From assembly GCF_905372525.1 (NCBI RefSeq), contig NZ_CAJPPN010000011.1, forward strand, positions 1 through 56,489: a stretch of 56,489 bases of DNA. The letters run 5' to 3'. A program made the translations under genes and the position numbers. Source of the stretch: an uncultured Porphyromonas sp. (lineage in GTDB: Bacteria > Bacteroidota > Bacteroidia > Bacteroidales > Porphyromonadaceae). Of the stretch, positions 36,432 through 44,808 are shown one piece after another. The notes beneath the pieces were generated by a model. It was not told the DNA's origin. It did no database searches and was given only the letters and a program-made list of their open reading frames with translations. Every line of letters starts with the position of its first letter. The stretch's first letter is position 1.

Positions 36432-36538
36432 CTCTGTCTCGTAAGTACTTATTGCCTACAAAGGTAGCTTATCTCCCCCATATGGGGTCTCCGAGCTCCT
36501 GCCCTCAGCCCTCGGGGGGAGGGGACGAGGGGGAGGTC

Positions 36539-36927
36539 GTAGCCCCTAGGGCTGACGCATGATCTCGCTCGCATACTCCAGCCTTTGGGTCTTCGGGGAT
36601 ATTATTTCATATCCTAGAGAGCCTTAGCCCAACCCTAAAGATCCTAGGCATTATCCCCAAGAAACAGACCTACAAGAGAGCCCTACAGAGGATATACTTA
36701 GAGCGCACTTGTGTACACGCGTGTATACTGTTGTGTACACGTGGGTATACAATAGTGTACACACGTGTATACTCATCCCTCCTAGGTAGGAGGTATTCGC
36801 TGGGGATCTCTACACCTTGGACACGGATCCTTCTATCTTCGGCGTATACTCCTTGACGACCTTGCCCTCGCACTATGGTGATTTCTGTAGTGATTTCTGC
36901 GTCAGCCCTGGGGGGTAGCCCCTAGGG
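36539..36927. repeat. MITE-like dispersed repeat, copy 2, with 13-bp flanking direct repeats
   Basis: Same orientation as copy 1 and alignable over its full length. The left end AGGGCTGACGCATGA (36548-36562) is the near-exact inverse of the right end TCTGCGTCAGCCCT (36896-36909), so terminal inverted repeats of about 14 bp exist. The three 22-bp GTGTACAC-containing units lie at about 36709-36774. GTAGCCCCTAGGG occurs at 36539-36551 and 36915-36927, flanking the element. It lies just upstream of the DUF3298 lipoprotein operon, 70 bp before its -7 element. Confidence 0.8.
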
Positions 36928-37034
36928 AGCGATACCCTTGGAGGGAAGTCGTGTATCGGAGTGAGGATGAGGAGGCTGTGTTTTAGGGAAAGGTGGTATC
37001 TTTGCCTTGCAACAATATTTAATCTCTACATAGG

Positions 37035-37907
37035 ATGAACTACCGAATAGCTTTGGTCTCGACGCTTTTTGTGCTGGCGAGTCTGACGTTCTTTGCCTTG
37101 CCCTCCTGCTCATCGTGCTCCTCTCACTCGTCCGACTCCACGGCCTCTGGGGTAGGTGATAGCACGGGGACGGCTACCCTCGCGAGCCTGGACTCCATCG
37201 TCGTGGAGGGTACGTACTATGAAGACCAAAATAAGAAGAGTGGCCCTTCGCTCCATGCGAGCATCGTCTTCCGCTACCTCGCTGGAGACTCTACGCTGGA
37301 GCATCTATTCTCTCGAATAGCTTTCGGGGATCAGTATGCGAGCCTCTCCCCTCGTGCAGCTGTAGATGCCTACATCCGAGATATGAGTATCGAGTATACC
37401 ATACAAGATGAGTCCACCGAGGAGATGTCCCAGGAGGACCTCAATGAGCTCAAGAGTGACCTACAGCTCTCTACCAAGGTAGACTATATCGACAGCCTAG
37501 TGATCAGTGTCCGCAAGGATCTGGCTGAGTACTATGCGGGTGCTGTGCATGGCAACTATGGGACGGGCTTCTACAATATTGACCGCCGCACGAAGACCCT
37601 CCTCAGGGAGAGTGACTACTTCGTCGAGGACTATGCAGCGCAGCTGATCAAGATCCTACAGCGCAGACTCCTCATTGGCTACAAGGTTAAGACCCTCGAG
37701 GAGCTAGAGGAGAAGGAGGGGATCTCAGCGGTGGACCTCACACCGAATGACAACTGCTCCATTGGCCCGAAGGGACTGACCTATATCTACAATCCCTACG
37801 AGATAGGCCCCTATGCCCTCGGGCAGGTCACGATCTTCGTCCCCTACGAGGATCTACAGCCGATCCTTCGCCCCGGCTCTATACTCTCCCATTACCTCCC
37901 TCACTAG
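37035..37907 (+). CDS. RsiV/DUF3298-type lipoprotein
   Basis: The 290-residue protein begins with a hydrophobic leader ending LPSCSSC, a likely lipobox. The C-terminal half matches the RsiV/DUF3298 fold: 'GAVHGNYGTGFYNIDRRTKTLL', and near the end 'GPKGLTYIYNPYEIGPYALGQVTIFVPYEDLQPIL'. In Bacillus RsiV the domain binds lysozyme; Bacteroidota lipoproteins with it are uncharacterised and lack the sigma-factor-binding part. TATCTTTG (36997-37004) is a good -7 element 30 bp before the ATG. It heads an operon with rsmG (19-bp gap). Confidence 0.85.
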   Translation: MNYRIALVSTLFVLASLTFFALPSCSSCSSHSSDSTASGVGDSTGTATLASLDSIVVEGTYYEDQNKKSGPSLHASIVFRYLAGDSTLEHLFSRIAFGDQYASLSPRAAVDAYIRDMSIEYTIQDESTEEMSQEDLNELKSDLQLSTKVDYIDSLVISVRKDLAEYYAGAVHGNYGTGFYNIDRRTKTLLRESDYFVEDYAAQLIKILQRRLLIGYKVKTLEELEEKEGISAVDLTPNDNCSIGPKGLTYIYNPYEIGPYALGQVTIFVPYEDLQPILRPGSILSHYLPH

Positions 37908-37926
37908 CCCTACCCACATAGATCGG

Positions 37927-38547
37927 ATGGATATCATCAAGAAGTACTTCCCCGCTCTGAGCCCAGAGCAGACCGAGCAGTTCGCCCAGCTCGATGCCCT
38001 TTACCGTGACTGGAATGCCAAGATCAACGTGATCTCCCGCCGAGACATCGACGGGCTCTATGAGCACCATGTCCTGCATTCCCTCGGGATCACGCAGATG
38101 ATCCGCTTCAAGGCGGGCACTCGTATCCTCGACTTTGGCACGGGCGGGGGCTTCCCTGGGATCCCCTTGGCAATCCTTTTCCCCGAGTGCGAATTCCTAC
38201 TGGTCGATAGTATTGGCAAGAAGGTGAAGGTCGCAGGGGCAGTGGCAGAGGCTCTTGGGCTAACGAATGTCCGTACGCTACATGGACGAGGGGAGGATGT
38301 ACGGGAGACCTTTGACTTTGTCGTCAGTCGTGCTGTGATGCAGCTTGGCGAACTCGTCGGCTTCACCCAGCGCCTGATCCATCATGAGCACCGTAACGGG
38401 ATGCCCAATGGGCTCATCTGTCTCAAGGGCGGGGAGCTACAGGCGGAGATCCGCCCCTACAAGCGGATCATCGAGGTGCAGGATCTCTATCCAACCTTCG
38501 AAGAGGAATACTTCAAGACGAAGAAGGTCATCTACCTCCCCCTCTAG
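37927..38547 (+). CDS. rsmG: 16S rRNA (guanine-527 N7)-methyltransferase
   Basis: The protein methylates G527 of 16S rRNA using SAM. Start ATG 37927 gives 206 residues beginning MDIIKKYFPALSPEQTEQF, the usual family start; the upstream open frame overlaps the previous gene and has no family similarity. The SAM-binding motif 'RILDFGTGGGFPGIPLAI' (Gly-rich loop 71-75), 'LVDSIGKKVKV' and 'VVSRAVMQLGEL' are typical of RsmG/GidB. Second gene of a five-gene operon with translation and tRNA modification genes. Confidence 0.95.
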   Translation: MDIIKKYFPALSPEQTEQFAQLDALYRDWNAKINVISRRDIDGLYEHHVLHSLGITQMIRFKAGTRILDFGTGGGFPGIPLAILFPECEFLLVDSIGKKVKVAGAVAEALGLTNVRTLHGRGEDVRETFDFVVSRAVMQLGELVGFTQRLIHHEHRNGMPNGLICLKGGELQAEIRPYKRIIEVQDLYPTFEEEYFKTKKVIYLPL

Positions 38548-38581
38548 CCCACGAGCCGAGGTATCCCCCTTAGACTTCGTG

Positions 38582-39124
38582 ATGAAGAAGCGTACGATCA
38601 CCGAGATGGAGCGACTCACGCTCCAGGACTTCCAGCGGAGCGATAAGCTCCCTATCCGTCTCGTGCTAGAGGATGTGAGGAGTATGAATAACCTAGGCTC
38701 CATCTTCCGCACTGCCGATGCCTTTCGTCTCGAGGGGCTGACTCTGTGTGGGATCACGGCACGCCCTCCACACCCAGATATTCATAAGACTGCCCTCGGG
38801 GCGGAGGAGAGTGTCGCTTGGCACTACGAGCCCTCCATCCTAGAGGCACTACGTGCTCTACGTGCAGAGGGCTATCACTTGCTCGCGCTAGAGCAGGTAC
38901 ACGATAGCCTAAGCCTAGAGACCTTCGTCCCTGATCCTGCGATGCGCTATGCTCTAGTCCTAGGCAATGAGGTGCACGGGGTGAGCGAAGCTGTGGTATC
39001 CGAGGTAGACCAATGTCTGGAGATCCCCCAGTATGGGACGAAGCACTCTCTGAATGTCAGTGTCGCCACTGGGATTGCCCTCTGGCAGATGGTCTCGCCC
39101 CTTCTCCCCTTGCTCGGCCGATGA
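38582..39124 (+). CDS. SpoU/TrmH-family RNA 2'-O-ribose methyltransferase
   Basis: I use ATG 38582, giving 180 residues (MKKRTITEMERLTLQDF...). SPOUT-fold signatures are clear: 'LVLEDVRSMNNLGSIFRTADAF' (motif 1, with N and R), 'YALVLGNEVHGVSEAVV' (motif 2) and 'IPQYGTKHSLNVSVATGIALW' (motif 3, knot). It is a short SpoU protein without a substrate-binding extension, as common in Bacteroidota. It could modify a tRNA or rRNA ribose; the target is not determinable. Its stop codon overlaps the next start by 4 bp (ATGA). Confidence 0.93.
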   Translation: MKKRTITEMERLTLQDFQRSDKLPIRLVLEDVRSMNNLGSIFRTADAFRLEGLTLCGITARPPHPDIHKTALGAEESVAWHYEPSILEALRALRAEGYHLLALEQVHDSLSLETFVPDPAMRYALVLGNEVHGVSEAVVSEVDQCLEIPQYGTKHSLNVSVATGIALWQMVSPLLPLLGR

Positions 39125-39807
39125 CGTACCTTCCTCCCGAGCTTCATGAGACCGAGGATGGGAGCTTGACGCTGTATACACCTACCTTCGGGGAGCACTA
39201 CCACTCGACGCACGGAGCCGTGCAGGAGAGTCGCCATATCTATATGGGGCTTGCGCTACGGGGGAGGCTGGAGCGATGGGATCGGAGCAGTGGGCGAGTC
39301 CTAGAGGTGCTGGAGGTAGGCTTTGGTACGGGACTCAATGCCCTGCTGACGGCACTCCTTGCCGAGGAGCTCCATCAGCCTATCCACTACACGACCCTAG
39401 AGAAATACCCGATCGGCGAGGACGTCTACAGTCGTCTCTCCTATGACTTATCCACAGAGACACAGGGCGACACCCTCCTACGACTACTCCACAGTGCTCC
39501 TTGGGACGAAGATGTGCCACTGAGCCCGACCTTCACTCTGCACAAGGTACACACCGATCTCACGACCTATATACCCTCCGAGGGGATAGACGTCATCTAC
39601 TACGATGCCTTCTCGCCCGAGGCTCAGCCCGAGCTATGGGACGAAGTCCTCTTCCAGCGCCTATACGCTGCCGCACATCCTGGGGCAATGCTCACCACCT
39701 ACTGCGCTAAGGGGGAGGTGCGCCGACGCCTCCAGCGTGCAGGCTTCGCCGTAGAGCGTCTCGCAGGCCCTCCGGGCAAGCGTGAGGTGCTCCGTGCCAC
39801 TAAGTAA
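39121..39807 (+). CDS. mnmD: tRNA mnm5s2U34 methyltransferase MnmD-type
   Basis: Start ATG 39121 overlaps the preceding stop; 228 residues. The sequence matches the methyltransferase domain of bifunctional MnmC (stand-alone MnmD): 'DGSLTLYTPTFGEHYHSTHGAVQESRHIYM', the SAM loop 'LEVGFGTGLNALLTALLA', 'IDVIYYDAFSPEAQPELWDEVLF' with the catalytic D-A-F-S-P, and 'GAMLTTYCAKGEVRRRLQRAGFAVERLAGPPGKREVLRA'. It converts nm5U to mnm5U at the tRNA wobble position. No FAD-dependent MnmC oxidase domain is fused. Operon with the RNA methyltransferases. Confidence 0.93.
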   Translation: MTYLPPELHETEDGSLTLYTPTFGEHYHSTHGAVQESRHIYMGLALRGRLERWDRSSGRVLEVLEVGFGTGLNALLTALLAEELHQPIHYTTLEKYPIGEDVYSRLSYDLSTETQGDTLLRLLHSAPWDEDVPLSPTFTLHKVHTDLTTYIPSEGIDVIYYDAFSPEAQPELWDEVLFQRLYAAAHPGAMLTTYCAKGEVRRRLQRAGFAVERLAGPPGKREVLRATK

Positions 39808-39834
39808 TCCTCACCCTTATCCACCGACTATCTT

Positions 39835-40611
39835 ATGCTTATCCTCATATCCCCGGCGAAGACCTTCGCAGGAGCTAAGTCGCTATGTCCCGATGCTCCA
39901 TCCTCCACTCCCCGCTTCCTCTCGGAGGCACATCAGATCATCGCCGAGAGCCTTCGCCTCTCAGCCCAAGAGCTGGGACGGGAGCTTGCCCTAAGCCCTC
40001 GCCTAAGGGACGAGGTCTATGCTCGGCAGAGAGCCTTCTTCGACGAAGGTGTAGTGGAGCGACCTGCCCTGCTGGCTTACTCGGGGATGGTCTACCGCAA
40101 GATAGCAGCGCAGACCTTCAGTGCCGAGGAGTGGCGGATGGCGGGCGAACGTCTTCGGATGACCTCCTTCGTCTATGGTCTGCTCCGACCGAGTGATCAG
40201 ATACGTCCCTATCGGATGGAGGGGGGCATTCACCTACCCCTGTGTGGGGAGGGAGAGCGTCTCTTTGACTACTGGCGAGACCGCCTCACCCCGCTACTCA
40301 TCGAGGAAGGCAAGCGACAGGGAGGCACGCTCCTCTATCTGGCGAGCGAGGAGATGCATCAGCTCTTTCACTGGGCGGAGGTGGAGCGACAGCTACGTGT
40401 CCTCTCCCCGACCTTCCTAACCGTACAGCCCGATGGTCGCCACAAACAGATCGTCGTCTATACCAAGATGGCTCGGGGAACACTCGCAGGCGAAGTGATC
40501 CGCCGAGGGCTCACCACCGAGGACGAGGTCAAGGCCTGTCGTCCCGAGGGCTTTTGTTTTGCACCCGAGCACTCCACCGAGCGGGACTGGACGTTTCTCC
40601 TCCCGCAGTAG
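39835..40611 (+). CDS. yaaA: Peroxide stress protein YaaA
   Basis: This 258-residue DUF328/YaaA protein starts MLILISPAKTF, the family signature, with 'FDEGVVERPALLAYSGMVYRKI', 'SFVYGLLRPSDQIRPYRMEG', 'LLYLASEEMHQLF' and 'GRHKQIVVYTKMARGTLAGEVIRRGL'. The family lowers intracellular iron-driven damage during H2O2 stress and binds DNA through an HhH-like element. Full length. Last gene of the rsmG operon (27-bp gap), ending before a strong bidirectional hairpin. Confidence 0.95.
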   Translation: MLILISPAKTFAGAKSLCPDAPSSTPRFLSEAHQIIAESLRLSAQELGRELALSPRLRDEVYARQRAFFDEGVVERPALLAYSGMVYRKIAAQTFSAEEWRMAGERLRMTSFVYGLLRPSDQIRPYRMEGGIHLPLCGEGERLFDYWRDRLTPLLIEEGKRQGGTLLYLASEEMHQLFHWAEVERQLRVLSPTFLTVQPDGRHKQIVVYTKMARGTLAGEVIRRGLTTEDEVKACRPEGFCFAPEHSTERDWTFLLPQ

Positions 40612-40645
40612 TACTGAGGGGCGAGTGGAGGGGTAGGTCTGATAG

Positions 40646-40693
40646 AGCTAATAGGGATAATAGGGCCAATGGGTCTAATGGGTCTAATAGGGT
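40646..40693. repeat. Short degenerate 9-10 bp tandem repeat
   Basis: Five to six variants of CTAATAGGG (CTAATAGGGA, TAATAGGGCC, CAATGGGT, CTAATGGGT, CTAATAGGGT) follow each other just after yaaA. Probably a low-complexity microsatellite; no function visible. Confidence 0.6.
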
Positions 40694-40766
40694 CTCAGAA
40701 AAGGCAACCGCCGAAGGGGGAGGCTCTCAAGCGATCCACGGACACCCCCGGGGTACATCATGTGCG

Positions 40767-40801
40767 ACGCCCCTGCCCTATACGAGATAGGGCAGGGGCG
40801 T
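40767..40801. terminator. Bidirectional terminator between yaaA and the M60 peptidase
   Basis: ACGCCCCTGCCCTAT (40767-40781) and its exact complement (40787-40801) form a perfect 15-bp stem with loop ACGAG, lying between convergent genes 155 bp after yaaA and 70 bp after the end of the peptidase gene. Confidence 0.85.
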
Positions 40802-40871
40802 CATACTACTTACTACACTGTGAGGGCATCGACCCCCGAGGTGGGGAGCCAAGCCTCACGAGGGGCGAAGG

Positions 40872-43760
40872 CTACTCTGTGGGGACGGCAACACGTGCGT
40901 TGCCTGCAGAGACGGCCTTGATGCTGTTACCCTTGACCCAAGAAGAGCCGAGGAAGAAGTGTGCTTCCCCTTCCTTGGGATAGGTAGCGTCGGCGACGAA
41001 GATGAGCTTACCCTGAGCGTTGTACACCTCGAAGGCAACGACATTCTTCCACCCGCTGATCTTTATGGACTGGCTGTTGATGCTAGCCTTGCTTCCCTCG
41101 ATAATGCTTGGCTTATCCTTGTAGAGATAAGCGTTGTTATCGGTGATGTACTCTAGGGCGATGTCCTCCTTGGGTAAGTGGAGGCTAGCGATGCGGTTCT
41201 TCACTGCGTTTGCTTCCACCTCGGTGAGGACGAAAGGTTTCTTGCCATAGTCATCAATGATCGTATTCACGGCACGGAAGAAGCCCCATCGCTCGAAGTA
41301 GCGGGTGAGGTCTCGCCCGGCCACCTTGGAGACAGCATAGGCAAACTCTGCCTGCTGTAGACCAGGTGTCCCTGGAGAGTCATGCCTGCGGAAGTATTCG
41401 TAGAGGTCGGGGTAGAAGCCAGAGACAGCATCCGCATTCAGACGAGGGCTATGACCGAGCACCCTGCCGAAGTAGAGCTCCAGCTGCCAGAAGGGTACGA
41501 GCTGCTTGAAGACATCGACCCCCTGCATGACACCATCCTTAGAGTTCGTACTCCCTGCGGAGCAGAATGGTGTCTCCCCGGCGATGATGTGCGAGAAGGC
41601 GAGCGAGTAACGGTTGTTGCCATCACCCATACGCTCCTCCTGTAGGCGAGAGGGTTGCTTGAAGACGTAGGTCGTGATGTACTCCGAGGGGATGTTCACC
41701 GTACACTCTGTCATCCCATGCCATAGGGCTCCCGGACGGATCTGGTTCATATGCCCGATCTCGTGTGAAGGCCCCCAGGCAGCACCCTGCGACTTGGGGT
41801 TACGCATCTTAGCTGGGTCTAGGATAGCCTCTGCCGTGCTGACTACGTAGGCCGTGTGGTACCACGTAGCGTACATATAGGCATGGTACATGACGTGCAG
41901 GTACATGCGGTTCCGAGGCTTGCAGTTGTACTTGTAGTAGCCGTGGAGTACCCATTCGTTGCGTACGATGCTGTCGTAGGTATTGGTGATGTCGCGCCCC
42001 TCGGGGGTGTAGTTGCGGAAGTTGGCCGTCTCGAAGGTCAGGTGAGCATACTTACCAAGGACGTCGAAGTACTTATCGGAGGCCTTGTTCAGGAGCTCCT
42101 TCCAGCGACCAGATAGCTTCGGATTTTGGGAGTCGTAGTAGCCGTTGACGGTACCTGTAGCGAAGTGCATACGTATAGGCTGTAGCGAAGGGAGCTTAGC
42201 CTCGTCCATGGTGTGGTACATCACATAGGCAAGCCCTGGGGCACGCATCTTGAGCTTGTTCATCCCCTTGTAGAGCGGGTAGTACTCACCGCCGAAGCCA
42301 TCACCACCAGGCTTGTCGAGGTTCTGTACACGTAGGCTTAGCCCCTCGAAGCCCCGAGTGTCCTCGACGAAGACGATGAGATCCTCACCCTGCTTGACCG
42401 AGATACCTGTGGGGTTATCTAGGAGCGAGTAGGGATTGGTCTTATTGCGAGCAGCGACCACATTGGGGTGGAGGTAGGGCTTGAATTCGGCGACACGGAA
42501 CTCCTGGTTGTACTTACCCTGCTTGATGAAGAAGGCTAGGTTGCGGAAGAAGGGATCGGTGCACTGAGCGATCTTGGCATCGGTGACGTCGGGACGTAGG
42601 GTGGTGCAGAGGTCGTCTGCGAAGAGCGTCTTGTAGTCGAAGCTCTTGCTACTACGCTTGAAGAACATCATCTCGGCACACGAGGCGAAGCCCTGACCGT
42701 CTCCTGCTCCACTGCGTACGATGAAGCGGAAGCTCTTGGCCTGTAGGCGACGATCGAAGATGACCCGTGTGGGCTGTGAGCTCCCCCCGAAGTCCTTGGA
42801 GACGAGCTTCTCGAAGTTCACGCCATCCTTCGATACCTCGATATCGACCTGCTTGAAGTTCCCATTCTGTCCGCTGGTACGTGGATAGTAGACGAGATAG
42901 TCTACCTCTGATACCTCGGCGAAGTGGTAAGTCAGCGTGATGGGGAAGTAGTCCTTGCCCGTATTGGTCCAGTTGGAGTGATAGAGCGTACCCATGTCTC
43001 CGTCGAAGGATCTTTCGATCTCACCACCGCTGGGCTGGAAGGAGGAGGCCTGACCGCTGACTACCTTGATCTGCTCGTCATCGGCTAGATTATCCGTGCT
43101 ACCTGCGACGTAGTCCTTTGCACCGAGCTGTGTGAGGGAGATGAAGGCACGGATGGCCTTGGAGGCATCGGCGACCCCCTTCTGTACGACCTCGATCTTG
43201 GCGACACGATTGCTCTCGCCGGTGTGAGGGAGGGCAACATAGGCATGGCTCTCCTTGTGCATAGCCTTGAGCTCGGAGGGTGCCTTGACCCACTCTGGGA
43301 GCTTGACCTCGACCTGCGTATTGGTCGTGATGACGAAGTCAATACCGCCCCCAGAGGCGGGTAGGGTGAAGATCTGCTTGTCGATGAGGATCGCTGGGGC
43401 TACCCCTAGCTGGCGTACGGTGATGTACTTCTCTCCAGCGGAGGAGCTGATGGTGAGCTTAGCTTGACGGATCTCGGTCTCCTCGTTGGTCTGTACCTCT
43501 ACGTGGAGGGTCTTACCCCGGGGCTTGGCACTGCACCAGGACTGGTTGCTCTCGACTCGCCAGCCCTGGGGGAGGTCACCCACCTGGATGATCTTGGAGG
43601 AGGACTCGCTCTTGAAGTCGATATTCTCGGGGAGGGTCGTCTGGCTACCATTCTCCCCTCTCTTCTTGCCTCTGCCGGGGTCGTCGTCCGCCTTGCAGGA
43701 GACGCAGGCCAGGCTGAGGATAGCTGCACAGAGCAGGCTAAAGAGTCTGATGGTCTTCAT
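40872..43760 (-). CDS. M60-family (mucinase-type) metallopeptidase lipoprotein
   Basis: The 962-residue protein has a lipoprotein signal (LSLACVSC, lipid Cys about residue 22). Next come two BACON-like domains (about 45-120 and 120-215), a discoidin/F5-8-type C domain (about 240-355, 'SFDGDMGTLYHSNW'), and a peptidase M60 domain (about 470-840). The zinc motif HEIGH is at 666-670 with a second Glu (E685) at the spacing of the M60 signature HExxH(8-28)E. A C-terminal beta domain ends the chain. M60 enzymes cut O-glycosylated proteins such as mucins, with glycans guiding recognition. It is the enzyme of the adjoining SusC/SusD locus and would act at the cell surface. Confidence 0.92.
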   Translation of the reverse strand: MKTIRLFSLLCAAILSLACVSCKADDDPGRGKKRGENGSQTTLPENIDFKSESSSKIIQVGDLPQGWRVESNQSWCSAKPRGKTLHVEVQTNEETEIRQAKLTISSSAGEKYITVRQLGVAPAILIDKQIFTLPASGGGIDFVITTNTQVEVKLPEWVKAPSELKAMHKESHAYVALPHTGESNRVAKIEVVQKGVADASKAIRAFISLTQLGAKDYVAGSTDNLADDEQIKVVSGQASSFQPSGGEIERSFDGDMGTLYHSNWTNTGKDYFPITLTYHFAEVSEVDYLVYYPRTSGQNGNFKQVDIEVSKDGVNFEKLVSKDFGGSSQPTRVIFDRRLQAKSFRFIVRSGAGDGQGFASCAEMMFFKRSSKSFDYKTLFADDLCTTLRPDVTDAKIAQCTDPFFRNLAFFIKQGKYNQEFRVAEFKPYLHPNVVAARNKTNPYSLLDNPTGISVKQGEDLIVFVEDTRGFEGLSLRVQNLDKPGGDGFGGEYYPLYKGMNKLKMRAPGLAYVMYHTMDEAKLPSLQPIRMHFATGTVNGYYDSQNPKLSGRWKELLNKASDKYFDVLGKYAHLTFETANFRNYTPEGRDITNTYDSIVRNEWVLHGYYKYNCKPRNRMYLHVMYHAYMYATWYHTAYVVSTAEAILDPAKMRNPKSQGAAWGPSHEIGHMNQIRPGALWHGMTECTVNIPSEYITTYVFKQPSRLQEERMGDGNNRYSLAFSHIIAGETPFCSAGSTNSKDGVMQGVDVFKQLVPFWQLELYFGRVLGHSPRLNADAVSGFYPDLYEYFRRHDSPGTPGLQQAEFAYAVSKVAGRDLTRYFERWGFFRAVNTIIDDYGKKPFVLTEVEANAVKNRIASLHLPKEDIALEYITDNNAYLYKDKPSIIEGSKASINSQSIKISGWKNVVAFEVYNAQGKLIFVADATYPKEGEAHFFLGSSWVKGNSIKAVSAGNARVAVPTE

Positions 43761-43884
43761 TCTTCTCGATGATTACGTGTTATAGTTAATCTGTATCGTA
43801 TGCGAAGGGAGAGAGGTCGGGAGAGGGCTAGGCATGACCTATCCCTCTACCCGACCTCTCAGGAATGTAATCTAACGATCACGA

Positions 43885-44790
43885 CTATTCTTTGGTCGTC
43901 TCACCGGTCTCGGGGTCATAGACCTCGGTCTGGTGAGCAAAGACGTGGAGCTCAGCTAGGGCTGCGAAGAGTTGGTTGTTGTAGACCTTCTTGATCTGGA
44001 ACCAAACGTAGGTGTAAGCCTTGTCGGCGAGCATCACGGGAGAGGTGTAGTCTGCCGCCTGAGCATCTGGTAGACCAGTGAAGGCTCTGAGACGGACGGC
44101 CTTGTTGGCCTCGAGGTCAAAGCTACCATTGAAGGCTTCGCTCACGTAGATGTCCATCTCCACAGGGTTGAGTCGGCTATTGTGACGACCCTTCATGAAG
44201 AAGTGGAAGGCCTTGACTGCCTTAGGGAGCTTCATCACGATATAGTGAGGCATAGGACGTTTAGCCTTGCTCCAGTTCTCGTGGTAGAAGGTCGTGTTGT
44301 TGTTGTCAATCAAGTTTGCCTTGGGGCCTTCTGAAGACTCGGGGTCACTGACGAAGAGGTCATCCGCACCTGCCGCGAGGACGAGCTTCTCGGCAGCTAC
44401 ATCCGTGATCTTGGTGACCTTGGGCAGTGGCTTAGCCTGAGCCGAGATAGTACGGGTAGTCCCCTCAGCGCCCTTCTGTCCTATGGGGCAGATCTTGAAC
44501 TCGATCTCTCCATAACGAGCGAGTAGACCATCGACACGTAGGGAGTCTGAGTAGACGCTCGCCAGACGCATTGCGGGCTTGTTGGTCGCAGGGTGCGTGT
44601 AGGTGACCCGCACGTAGCGGTAGTCTGCACCCTGTGGGATAGCCCACTTCAGTAGGACAGAGCCCGGTCCCGGCTCTGCCGTGAGGGAGGCTTGGTCTAG
44701 GTCGGTAGGCTTGGCGCCTAGGTCTTCCTTTTTACAGGAAGACACTAGGACAAGCGAGCCCAGCATGAGGGCCATGAATATCTTGTTCAT
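43885..44790 (-). CDS. Surface lipoprotein with discoidin-like domain (SusE/F position)
   Basis: The 301-residue protein has a lipoprotein leader (MALMLGSLVLVSSC, Cys about 19). An Ig/FnIII-like domain of DUF4959/DUF4998 type follows ('SVLLKWAIPQGADYRYVRVTYTHPATNKPAMRL') and then an F5/8 type C-like domain (about 135-285: 'FVSDPESSEGPKANLIDNNNTTFYHENWSK...PHYIVMKLPKAVKAFHFFMKGR'). Position after SusD and before the M60 peptidase fits a glycan- or glycoprotein-binding accessory protein. The discoidin part resembles that of the peptidase next door, suggesting a shared ligand. Confidence 0.8.
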   Translation of the reverse strand: MNKIFMALMLGSLVLVSSCKKEDLGAKPTDLDQASLTAEPGPGSVLLKWAIPQGADYRYVRVTYTHPATNKPAMRLASVYSDSLRVDGLLARYGEIEFKICPIGQKGAEGTTRTISAQAKPLPKVTKITDVAAEKLVLAAGADDLFVSDPESSEGPKANLIDNNNTTFYHENWSKAKRPMPHYIVMKLPKAVKAFHFFMKGRHNSRLNPVEMDIYVSEAFNGSFDLEANKAVRLRAFTGLPDAQAADYTSPVMLADKAYTYVWFQIKKVYNNQLFAALAELHVFAHQTEVYDPETGETTKE

Positions 44791-44808
44791 CTTATCGTCT
44801 ATGATGGG